DNA of 64,000 nt. Origin: Sphingobium ummariense RL-3. GTDB taxonomy: Bacteria; Pseudomonadota; Alphaproteobacteria; Sphingomonadales; Sphingomonadaceae. Shown here piece after piece: positions 35,099 to 42,484 of the stretch. Where the stretch lies: NCBI RefSeq assembly GCF_000447205.1, contig NZ_AUWY01000112.1, forward strand, positions 1 through 64,000, read 5' to 3'. The stretch's first letter is position 1; every line of letters begins with the position of its first letter. The notes below the pieces were generated by a model. The model made no database searches. It was not told the origin of the DNA and saw nothing but the letters and a program-made list of their open reading frames with translations. The translations under genes and the position numbers were made by a program.

Positions 35099-35910
35099 TG
35101 GCTGTCTCCATGGGCCCAGGGAAAGAGGCGCTGGCTGAGCAACGTTAGGGAGATGTCCATCGCTACCGCCAGCAGCGCGATCCAGACGACATAGGGGATG
35201 ATGACATCCATCGAGAGGTAACGGCGGACGAGGAATATGCGGTAGCCAAGGCCTACGTCCGACGCGATGGCTTCTGCCGAAATCAGGAAGACCCAGGCCG
35301 GTCCCAGCGACAGGCGCATCGCGTGGAAAAGGCGCGGCATGGCCTGCGGCAGGGCCACCCGTGTCATGATCTGCCAACTGCTCGCGCCCAACGTTTGCGC
35401 CTTCACGATCTGCTCCCGCGGCAAGGCAGCGACATGAGCGGCGATGTCACGCACCATCACCGGCGCTATGCCGATGACGATCAGCGCGATCTTTGCCGTT
35501 TCGCCGAGGCCGAGGGCGATGAAGAGGATGGGAAGCAGAGCGATGGGCGGGATCACGGCGATACCCGTTACCAGCGGCCCGAAGGTCGCCCGGACCGGCG
35601 GGAGGACGCCGAGGACCAATCCGACGAGAAGAGCCGTCACCGTCGCGATGCCAAGGCCGATGCCGAGCCGCTCCAGACTGGCCAGCGTATCCGCCCAGAA
35701 GAGCAGCTGTCCGGTCAGCTGGTCCGGCTGGAAAAGCAGGCCCGCCATGGCCTTCATCATGCCATCGGGCAGCGGTAATATCTTGTCGAACGGATTGGCG
35801 GCATGACGCTGGGTCGCCAGGAACAAATAGAGCAGGACCAGCAGCAGGATCGGCACCGCCCCCAGCAGCAACCGGTCGCCTCTTCTGACATGGCGATTCA
35901 CCCAACGCAT
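35095..35910 (-). CDS. ABC importer permease (NitT/TauT family)
   Basis: A 271-residue inner-membrane protein with six hydrophobic segments. The cytoplasmic EAA loop that contacts the ATPase is present as QIVKAQTLGASSWQIMTRVALPQAMP (split here as QTLGASSWQIMTRVALP). Similar to SsuC/TauC and to the permease of the urea-carboxylase-associated importer. It follows the binding-protein gene by 38 bases. Confidence 0.88.
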   Translation of the reverse strand: MRWVNRHVRRGDRLLLGAVPILLLVLLYLFLATQRHAANPFDKILPLPDGMMKAMAGLLFQPDQLTGQLLFWADTLASLERLGIGLGIATVTALLVGLVLGVLPPVRATFGPLVTGIAVIPPIALLPILFIALGLGETAKIALIVIGIAPVMVRDIAAHVAALPREQIVKAQTLGASSWQIMTRVALPQAMPRLFHAMRLSLGPAWVFLISAEAIASDVGLGYRIFLVRRYLSMDVIIPYVVWIALLAVAMDISLTLLSQRLFPWAHGDSH

Positions 35911-35948
35911 ATGGTCATCGTCCTACAGGGGGGATCGATCGGGTGGGC

Positions 35949-37031
35949 TCAAAGCTTTCCGTCAGCAGCCAGTTTCATGAAGCTGTCGTCGAACCGCAGC
36001 GTCACATGCTGCGCATCGCCCAGCGTCTTCCCGCCGGCAAAGCTCATGCCGACGGCATCCGCTGAAGCGGCACCCTTGAACAGGCCATGGGTGAAGCTGA
36101 AGTCCCGTACCTGCGCCATGCTCTGAACGAGTGCCGGCGCCGAAGTGGCCGCCACGGCGGATTTCGGATCGGCATAGAGATGCGTGGTCGCCAGCTGGCT
36201 CTCGAACACTTCAGGCGTCGTGCCGGCCAGTTTCGCCATCGCCGCACGAGCCGCCTTCCCCTCCGCATCCTGCCGCTTCATCAGCGCCATCGTATCGAAC
36301 CAGATGCCGGCGAGCGCCTTGCCCAGATTCGGATTGGCCTTCAGGGTCGCCGTATCGACAACCAGCAGATCCAGAATTTCTCCGGGAATCTGGGCCGAGC
36401 TGAAGACCTCCTTCGCACCGGCCTGTTCCTTCATTACCGACAGCTGCGGGTTCCATGCGACCGCCGCGGTAACGTCCGGGCTGGAGAAGGCTCCGACGAT
36501 ATCGGCATCGGACGTGTTCACCGTCTTGATGTCGGTGGGCTTCATCCCCGACTTTTCCAGCGCACGAGCGAGCAGATAGTGGGAGACCGACAGTTCGACG
36601 AGATAGACCTGCCTGCCCTTGATCGCTGAGAAATTGTCGGCACCCTTGAGCAGAATGCCATCATTGCCGTTCGAATAGTCACCGACGATGATCGCGCTCG
36701 TATCCTTTCCCCCGGCTGCGGGAATGGTCAGAGCATCCATATTGGTGACTGTCACGCCGTCGAACTTGCCAGCAGTATATTGATTCACCGATTCGACATA
36801 ATCGTTGACCTGAACGATATTAATCTTGATGCCGTATTTATCGGCCCATTTCTTGACGATTCCAGCCTGTTGGGCATAGGGCCATGGCATCCAGCCCGCA
36901 TAGATCGACCAGCCGATGTTGAACTCCGTCTTCGGCTTGATGGGGGCATCCGGTGCTTGCGAACAGGAAGCAAGCAAAAGGGCTCCCGTCATCAGAGCGG
37001 CCCGGGCTCCGTCGCGAAACAGTCGGATCAT
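35949..37031 (-). CDS. Substrate-binding lipoprotein of the carboxylase-associated ABC importer
   Basis: A 360-residue periplasmic binding protein of the NitT/TauT group, closest by pattern to the urea-carboxylase-associated binding protein family. A lipoprotein signal peptide ends in LLASC with the lipidated Cys23. The mature start FNIGWSIYAGWMPWPYAQ is characteristic of this family, followed by VTNMDALTIPAAGGKDTSAI. It is the first gene of the operon. Start ATG 37031 has AAAGGGG ahead; an in-frame ATG at 37055 is possible. It should deliver guanidine, urea or a related compound. Confidence 0.9.
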   Translation of the reverse strand: MIRLFRDGARAALMTGALLLASCSQAPDAPIKPKTEFNIGWSIYAGWMPWPYAQQAGIVKKWADKYGIKINIVQVNDYVESVNQYTAGKFDGVTVTNMDALTIPAAGGKDTSAIIVGDYSNGNDGILLKGADNFSAIKGRQVYLVELSVSHYLLARALEKSGMKPTDIKTVNTSDADIVGAFSSPDVTAAVAWNPQLSVMKEQAGAKEVFSSAQIPGEILDLLVVDTATLKANPNLGKALAGIWFDTMALMKRQDAEGKAARAAMAKLAGTTPEVFESQLATTHLYADPKSAVAATSAPALVQSMAQVRDFSFTHGLFKGAASADAVGMSFAGGKTLGDAQHVTLRFDDSFMKLAADGKL

Positions 37032-37090
37032 CGTTCGTCCCCTTTCGATACCCACTATTGCAAAGCAGCATGGGCATGTCCATCAGGATT

Positions 37091-37116
37091 TATTACCTTT
37101 GCAATTTTAGGTAATA
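37091..37116. promoter_or_regulatory. Operator copy 1 (TATTAC-N14-GTAATA)
   Basis: A perfect 8-bp inverted repeat, TATTACCT (37091-37098) and AGGTAATA (37109-37116), 60 bases ahead of the binding-protein start. Its outer six bases and 14-base spacer are identical to those of the copy at 37425. The 20-base centre-to-centre spacing of half-sites resembles that of NikR operators (GTATGA-N16-TCATAC, 22 bases). Binding by the operon's own NikR-like protein is inferred. Confidence 0.65.
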
Positions 37117-37235
37117 CTGCTCGAGATGGCGAAGATCCTCGCGGCGAGTGCCACGGAAGGCGCTGCGGCGCCGGTGACAGGGTTGTGCCGCACGCGAGTC
37201 GATGATCATAGTCGAGCAACCGCGCTCGTTTTGAA

Positions 37236-37323
37236 GGACAGCCCAGCGCCCGAATGGATCTCTCGCTCGGCTTTACGATTCGGCGGCTCAGCGGTTCACC
37301 ATCTTCCCCCTCTCCCGCTGTCC
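37236..37323 (-). other. Possible structured leader RNA upstream of the carboxylase operon
   Basis: On the minus strand, GGACAGC (37323-37317) pairs exactly with GCTGTCC (37242-37236), enclosing 74 bases. Inside, CCGAAT and ATTCGG (37283-37278 and 37255-37250) form a second stem with possible bulged extension. The unpaired purine-rich GGGAGAGGGGGAAG and CGTAAAGCCGAGCGAGAG segments look riboswitch-like, but the element does not fit the ykkC guanidine-I signatures or any family I can name with confidence. Fold and conservation are untested. Confidence 0.3.
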
Positions 37324-37424
37324 TGCCGGTCGTTCGCCGAGCTTCGTTTCGGCGCGCAGTGTAAGAAAACCGCAAATTGTGCGCCGCACCCAGCCGTTGC
37401 AGTCATACTGAGCAAGCGCAAAAT

Positions 37425-37450
37425 TATTACGCTTGACCCATTACGTAATA
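37425..37450. promoter_or_regulatory. Operator copy 2 (TATTAC-N14-GTAATA)
   Basis: TATTACG (37425-37431) and CGTAATA (37444-37450) repeat the half-sites and spacing of the copy at 37091. It covers the -35 element and spacer of the candidate promoter for the TonB receptor, a suitable position for repression. Confidence 0.6.
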
Positions 37451-37460
37451 TCCATACCGT
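37433..37460 (+). promoter_or_regulatory. Candidate promoter for the TonB receptor gene
   Basis: TTGACC (37433-37438), 16 bases, TACCGT (37455-37460). The -35 element is good and the -10 weak. The leader to the start codon would be about 340 bases. The remaining gap 37461-37800 shows no gene or clear motif. Confidence 0.35.
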
Positions 37461-37810
37461 ATAGTCGACGACTGCCTATCAAAGCAGCGGAACAGAAGGG
37501 TGGATTAGCCGGACAGTCACCGGCTTGAAGTGAGGGTTCGTGGATCGAAGACCGGCGCGCAATGCTGCTCTCTCGGGCACAACGCCGCCAGTCGCCAGTA
37601 GTGCACGCGGTCGTGGCTTTGCCGATTCATTGCGCGCTATTCGAACTGATTGAATGATGATCGCCGCTACTCCGATTACAGAAGACGGCGCACATCATGG
37701 AATGACGATGACAACTGGCCGGGAACCGGCTGACAAGGTGCCGGCCTAGCCAGAGCGCCAAAGGAGAAGGATGTCACTTGAGGCTCAACTGGAAGGGGGT
37801 CGAAGTGACT

Positions 37811-40216
37811 ATGAAATTGTTTCGCAATACATTGCTCGGCGCAACCATTCTCATGGGCGTCGGGACCACTTCGGCTTTCGCTCAGGGCACCGCGGATGGT
37901 GCCGATGGCGCAAGCGGCGAAGGCAATGAGATCGTGGTGACGGCCACCCGCCGCGCGGTTTCGATCCAGAACGTCCCGATCAACATCACCGCCGTCGGCC
38001 AGGAGCAGCTTGCCCGGCAGCGCATCGACGACATACGTGATATCGCCGACTTCACTCCGGGTGTAACGATTTCGGATACGGGTCCGGGCTCGACCGGGAC
38101 GATCGTGCTGCGCGGCCTCAACGCTTCGGATTCCAGTGCGACCGGCGCATCTTACGACAGTGCGCTGGGCGTCTATCTCGGCGAGGTGCCGCTCTATTAC
38201 GACTTCAAGCTGCTCGACATCGCCCGTGTCGAAACGCTGCTCGGGCCGCAGGGGACTCTCTACGGCCTGGGCACTCTTGCCGGTGCGATCCGCAATATTC
38301 CCAACCGGCCTGACACGAACAAGTTCGAAGGCGAGGTGCATAGCCGCCTTTACGGCAAGGGCCATAGCGGCAAGCTGGGCTATCAAATGGATGGTGTCAT
38401 CAACATCCCGATCGTGACGGATCGCATCGCCTTCCGTTCCGCCACGGGTTATTTCTACGATCCCGGGTTCATCGACTATCCGCTGCTGCTCCAGACGCCC
38501 GGCGTTTCGCTCCCGCAACCCGACGGTCCGACCAGCATCTCGCCCGCCGGCTATGCCGCGAACCTGAGAAAGGAGAAGGATCTCAATTTCGAGAAGACCT
38601 TCACCACGCGCAACCAGCTGCTTTTCCAGTTCAGCGAGGATCTGAAGGTCAACTTCACCTATGCGTTCCAGCAGACCAAGACCGATGGCGGCCAGTATAA
38701 CAGCGCCGGCGTCCTCGGTACGGGCAAATATGAAAGCGCCGCGCGTTACATCGAACCGGTGAAGCGCCGCGCGCATCTGGGCAGCATGGAAATCAACGCC
38801 AATATCGCGAATATTGCCGACCTGGTCGCGACGACGGCCTATACCGACGTGAAGAACGACAATCAGGCGGACAATACCGACCTTCTGCTCGATCTCGACT
38901 ATGGCTATGAAGCCTTTCCGGCTTTTTCGAGCTGGAACGAAAGTCATGATCGCCGCAAGCAGTTCAACCAGGAAATCCGCTTCGTCTCCCGCCATGGTGG
39001 CCCGTTCAACTGGGTGATCGGCGGCTTCTACAATCAGCAGAAGCGTCTGCGCGAATATACGGAGCACGTCCCCAATCATCCCTGGGTGGAATTCGGTACC
39101 CAGCCCAATCCGGACGAGGTGGAATATAACAGCTTCAACAAGTCGAAGGTGACCGAGAAGGCAGTCTTTGGCGAAGGCACGCTCAGGATCATACCCGAAT
39201 GGCAGGTGACGGCAGGACTACGCTATTTCGGCTACACCTCCGACGTCAGCGGTCGCGCGGTGCTCCCACTGCTCGGGGATCCGGTCAGCCCTTATGACCT
39301 TCCCTCGGCTGGCGGGGAGTCGAAAAAGAACGGCTGGGTGTGGAAATTCAACACATCCTACAACTTCACCCCCGACGTCATGGCCTATGCCACCTACAGC
39401 AAGGGCTACCGGATCGGCGGCCCCAACACGGTTGCCCCCTGCGTTCTGCCGCTCGATCCGACGCAGCAGAATGTGTGCGCGCTGCCCAACGAAATGCAGT
39501 TTGGCCCCGACACCACGAAAAATGCCGAACTCGGTATCCGCACTCAGCTTCTCGATCACAAGCTGACGTTCAACTTCAACGTCTTCCAGATCAAATGGGA
39601 CGGCATTCAGGTCGATTCCGCCACCATCAACGGCATTGTCGGCATCATCGTCAACGGGGGCAAGGCCAAGTCGGAAGGTTTCGAAGCATCCTTCCAGGCA
39701 AGGCCGATCGAAGGGCTGTCGATCCAGGGGACCTACTCCTACACCGATGCCAAGCTAACACAGGATGTTCCAGGAATCATCGCCGTCAACGACCCGCCCG
39801 GCACCTATCCCAGTTCGCCCATCCAATTGGACGCACTGTCGGGGGATCGCCTTCCGGGTTCCGCAAAGAACAGCGGTAGCCTGGGAACGACCTATACGAT
39901 GCCGTTCATGGCCGGTAACCTAGTGGCGGACTGGACAGCGACCTATCGCGGCAATGTCGTGACGCGGCTCGGTTGGGACCGTGCCTATGGCGCCAAGCTT
40001 CCGAGCTATGTGCTGCACCGTGCCTCGCTGGCCTATGAGACGGATCGCTACAGCCTCGTCCTGTTCGCGAACAATATCTTCGACAAATATGCGGTGGCTT
40101 CCGTCTCCAACGACCGCTCGCGCGTGGGCCTCAACGATGGGGTGCTGCTCCGCTACTACAGGCAGACCGTTATCAATCCGCGCACCTTCGGCATCGAGGC
40201 GCGCTTCAAATATTGA
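37811..40216 (+). CDS. TonB-dependent outer-membrane receptor
   Basis: An 801-residue outer-membrane protein. Signal peptide MKLFRNTLLGATILMGVGTT (cleavage near AFAQ) and a TonB box-like EIVVTATRR at about residues 40-48 are followed by the plug domain (VPINITAVGQEQL, then VETLLGPQGTLYG near 150) and a beta-barrel ending in the aromatic residue of IEARFKY. It belongs to the broad sphingomonad receptor type used for organic nutrients rather than siderophores. GTG 37805, with AAGGGGG five bases ahead, is an equally good start two codons upstream. It is divergent from the carboxylase operon, shares its operator sequence, and is followed by an MBL-fold gene. Confidence 0.93.
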   Translation: MKLFRNTLLGATILMGVGTTSAFAQGTADGADGASGEGNEIVVTATRRAVSIQNVPINITAVGQEQLARQRIDDIRDIADFTPGVTISDTGPGSTGTIVLRGLNASDSSATGASYDSALGVYLGEVPLYYDFKLLDIARVETLLGPQGTLYGLGTLAGAIRNIPNRPDTNKFEGEVHSRLYGKGHSGKLGYQMDGVINIPIVTDRIAFRSATGYFYDPGFIDYPLLLQTPGVSLPQPDGPTSISPAGYAANLRKEKDLNFEKTFTTRNQLLFQFSEDLKVNFTYAFQQTKTDGGQYNSAGVLGTGKYESAARYIEPVKRRAHLGSMEINANIANIADLVATTAYTDVKNDNQADNTDLLLDLDYGYEAFPAFSSWNESHDRRKQFNQEIRFVSRHGGPFNWVIGGFYNQQKRLREYTEHVPNHPWVEFGTQPNPDEVEYNSFNKSKVTEKAVFGEGTLRIIPEWQVTAGLRYFGYTSDVSGRAVLPLLGDPVSPYDLPSAGGESKKNGWVWKFNTSYNFTPDVMAYATYSKGYRIGGPNTVAPCVLPLDPTQQNVCALPNEMQFGPDTTKNAELGIRTQLLDHKLTFNFNVFQIKWDGIQVDSATINGIVGIIVNGGKAKSEGFEASFQARPIEGLSIQGTYSYTDAKLTQDVPGIIAVNDPPGTYPSSPIQLDALSGDRLPGSAKNSGSLGTTYTMPFMAGNLVADWTATYRGNVVTRLGWDRAYGAKLPSYVLHRASLAYETDRYSLVLFANNIFDKYAVASVSNDRSRVGLNDGVLLRYYRQTVINPRTFGIEARFKY

Positions 40217-40313
40217 TGTGACGAATGTCGGGGCGCTGTCCTGACAGGATGGCGCCCCGGGGCACCGCATCCGCATCGTCGCAATGCTGCCACTGGAGGA
40301 AAGACAAGGGGCG

Positions 40314-41258
40314 ATGGCTGCGGATGCGTGCATGATGTTATTGGCACGAACCGTCGCATGGAGTGCGGCGCTCCTGACGGTGATTGGCTTGGGGCATGCG
40401 TCGGACGCGCAGGCAGCCTGCGTCGCGCCGTCAAAGCTTTTCGCCGAGAAGTGGATTGACGGCACGCTGCCGCAAGAGCCTCCCACCCAGGTCCAGCAGC
40501 TCGACCAAGACAGCTTCGTCATCCGCCAGTCGGTCCAGACCAATTTCGAAGCGCCCTTCCTCTATCTGCTGTTCGGGCGCGACAGGGCGCTGCTGATCGA
40601 CACCGGGGCGGAAGGTGGCCGGATCAGGCCGACGGTCGATCGGCTGGTGGCCCAGTGGCTGGCCGCTCACGGGCGCCGCTCGATCCCGCTGGTGGTCGCC
40701 CATAGCCATAGCCATAGCGACCATGTGGCCGGAGACGCTGCCTTCCGCGATCGCCCGGACACGATCGTCGTCGGGCTGAAGCCATCGGACGTCGCCGCCT
40801 TTTTCGGCATCCCCCACTGGCCCGACGGGATTGCCAGGTTCGATCTCGGCGGTCGCGCGCTCAGCATTATCGCGACGCCCGGGCATCAGGCTGCCGCGAT
40901 CATGGTCTACGATCCTCGCCTCAAGATCCTCTTGTCGGGTGACACGCTCTATCCCGGCCGCCTTTACGTGCCGGTCAATTTCCTCACCGATAATCGCGCC
41001 AGCGTCGAACGGCTGGCAGCCTTTGCGGCGAAGCATCCGATCTGCGCCCTCATGGGTGCGCATATCGAGATGACATCCGAGCCGGGCCGCGACTACGGAC
41101 ATGAAGCATCGATCCATCCAGATGAACATCCCCTCCCCTTGCCGGAACAAACCATTGGTGAACTCCGGGCCGGCCTGCAGGAGCCGCTGAACACACCCGG
41201 TCAGCGGCAGGTCCACGATCACTTCATCATTGTCCCGGTCCCTGCCCGCGCGGAGTGA
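40314..41258 (+). CDS. Exported metallo-beta-lactamase-fold hydrolase
   Basis: A 314-residue periplasmic hydrolase. A signal peptide (hydrophobic LLARTVAWSAALLTVIGLG, ending AQA) precedes the MBL fold. The metal-binding motif HSHSDH is at residues 132-137, with TPGHQAA and LLSGDTLYPG supplying the next His and Asp. The reaction cannot be told; members include esterases, lactonases and amidohydrolases. An in-frame ATG at 40284 would add ten residues. It starts 97 bases after the TonB receptor stop and is probably co-transcribed, so its substrate may be what the receptor imports. Confidence 0.85.
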   Translation: MAADACMMLLARTVAWSAALLTVIGLGHASDAQAACVAPSKLFAEKWIDGTLPQEPPTQVQQLDQDSFVIRQSVQTNFEAPFLYLLFGRDRALLIDTGAEGGRIRPTVDRLVAQWLAAHGRRSIPLVVAHSHSHSDHVAGDAAFRDRPDTIVVGLKPSDVAAFFGIPHWPDGIARFDLGGRALSIIATPGHQAAAIMVYDPRLKILLSGDTLYPGRLYVPVNFLTDNRASVERLAAFAAKHPICALMGAHIEMTSEPGRDYGHEASIHPDEHPLPLPEQTIGELRAGLQEPLNTPGQRQVHDHFIIVPVPARAE

Positions 41259-41372
41259 TCCGGCGTCGTCTGATAAGCTCGCTTTCAAGAGCAGAGGGAA
41301 AGTTGCCGTGACGTGCGCCCCTGAAATGTGACCGCCCGATAGTAGAGTCCGACTTGAAGGACTCAGACGACG

Positions 41373-41498
41373 ATGAAGCGGAGCAGGTTCAGCAAGGAAC
41401 AGATCATCGCGATCTTGAAGGAGCAGGAGGCCGGGCTGGCGGAGGCGTGCCAGCGCCACGGGATCCAGCACGGCGACATCAAAGGTCGGTGGTCTTGA
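41373..41498 (+). pseudogene. IS3-family transposase OrfA remnant
   Basis: ATG 41373 opens MKRSRFSKEQIIAILKEQEAG, the standard start of an IS3-family (IS51/IS407-type) OrfA, then AEACQRHGIQHGDIKGRWS and a stop after 42 codons. The rest of OrfA and all of OrfB are missing. It sits in the 335-base gap between the MBL gene and the transglutaminase operon and is a deletion scar of an old insertion. Confidence 0.65.
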
Positions 41499-41538
41499 GG
41501 TGTCTGACGCGCGGCGCTCGACTTCGTCGCTGACACCT
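41498..41538. terminator. Hairpin downstream of the transglutaminase operon
   Basis: AGGTGTC (41498-41504) and GACACCT (41532-41538) are perfect complements around a 27-base GC-rich loop. It lies 55 bases past the stop of the convergent transglutaminase gene and could terminate that operon or be an inner part of the lost insertion sequence. Confidence 0.3.
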
Positions 41539-41593
41539 GGTCTGCGGTCGGCGCCACACCGACGCGGTGCGTGGGCGCGCACAATGTGGCGCC

Positions 41594-42484
41594 CTACCTC
41601 ACGCCTTCCTCCTCCGGCACTACGTCCACCGCAACCTCGATCTTCTGTCCCGCACCGCCGACGAACAGGCCGTCCATCGGCGCGACGTCGGCATAGTCGC
41701 GCCCCATGCCGACGAAGAGGTGCCCATCCCCGGCGATGACGCCGTTGGTGGGGTCGAAGCCTATCCACCCGCGCGTCGGCCCGCACCACAGCATCGCCCA
41801 GGCGTGCATCGCGTCCGCCCCGACCAGCCGGGGCCGTCCCAGCGGCGGATCGGTGCGAAGATAGCCGCTGACATAGGCGGCGGGCAGCCCGGCATGACGC
41901 AGCGCCGCGACCATCACATGAGCGAAGTCCTGGCACACGCCATGTCGCGCGACGAAGGCGTCGGCAACCGGCGTACCGGCATCGGTCGCGCCGGGCTCAT
42001 AGGCGAACTCGGCCCTGATGCGCTGCGCCAGTTCCAGCGCCGCAGCGACCACCGGTCGATCGGCCGCCAGCATTTCGCTGGCCCAATCCCCTATCTCCGC
42101 CAGCAGCGGCACGCGGGGCGAGGCATAGAGATAATGGGCCGGTGCGGACGGCCCTATCTCGCGATCGGTCAGCGCGGCAGCGGCCACGGCACGGACGGCC
42201 GGATCGCCGTCCATCGGCTCGATCGGCGCGCCCTGCACCCCCACGCGGAAGCTGCTGTCGATACGCAGGACGGAGATAGGGCTGTCGATCGCGATCCGCG
42301 CGACCCGCACCGGCCAGCCGCCTGGGCGTGCCTCGACGGAGGCAGGCGCGGGGTCCACCGCCAGCGCATAGTCGGAGGTCCACTGGCCCGGCCAGGGCGC
42401 GGGCTTCAGGCGCAGGTTGAAGCGGGCGAGCCGGACCGGCGCGGCGTAGCGCACGACCGTCCGGTGGCGGACATGGTAGATCAT
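41594..42484 (-). CDS. Transglutaminase-like cysteine protease-fold protein
   Basis: A 296-residue protein. An N-terminal beta-rich domain (Bact_transglu_N, starting [18 protein letters not shown]) precedes the transglutaminase-like core with the triad Cys in RHGVCQDFAHV (about 190), His in GADAMHAWA and Asp in GFDPTNG. Such proteins act as peptidases or amide hydrolases. It is the third gene of a minus-strand operon with the ATP-grasp/alpha-E and DUF2126 proteins and overlaps the gene upstream by four bases (ATGA). Confidence 0.88.
   Translation of the reverse strand: MIYHVRHRTVVRYAAPVRLARFNLRLKPAPWPGQWTSDYALAVDPAPASVEARPGGWPVRVARIAIDSPISVLRIDSSFRVGVQGAPIEPMDGDPAVRAVAAAALTDREIGPSAPAHYLYASPRVPLLAEIGDWASEMLAADRPVVAAALELAQRIRAEFAYEPGATDAGTPVADAFVARHGVCQDFAHVMVAALRHAGLPAAYVSGYLRTDPPLGRPRLVGADAMHAWAMLWCGPTRGWIGFDPTNGVIAGDGHLFVGMGRDYADVAPMDGLFVGGAGQKIEVAVDVVPEEEGVR

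Noticed and set aside
37236..37323. Guanidine-I (ykkC), glycine or cobalamin riboswitch
   Set aside because: Short stretches resemble parts of these (GGGAGAG, CGCCGAA, TAAAGCC), but the order and other invariant segments are missing.
37055..37375. A 106-codon minus-strand frame ahead of the binding-protein gene
   Set aside because: It covers the operator and the structured leader, has biased Arg/Pro composition, no ribosome site and no recognisable domain.
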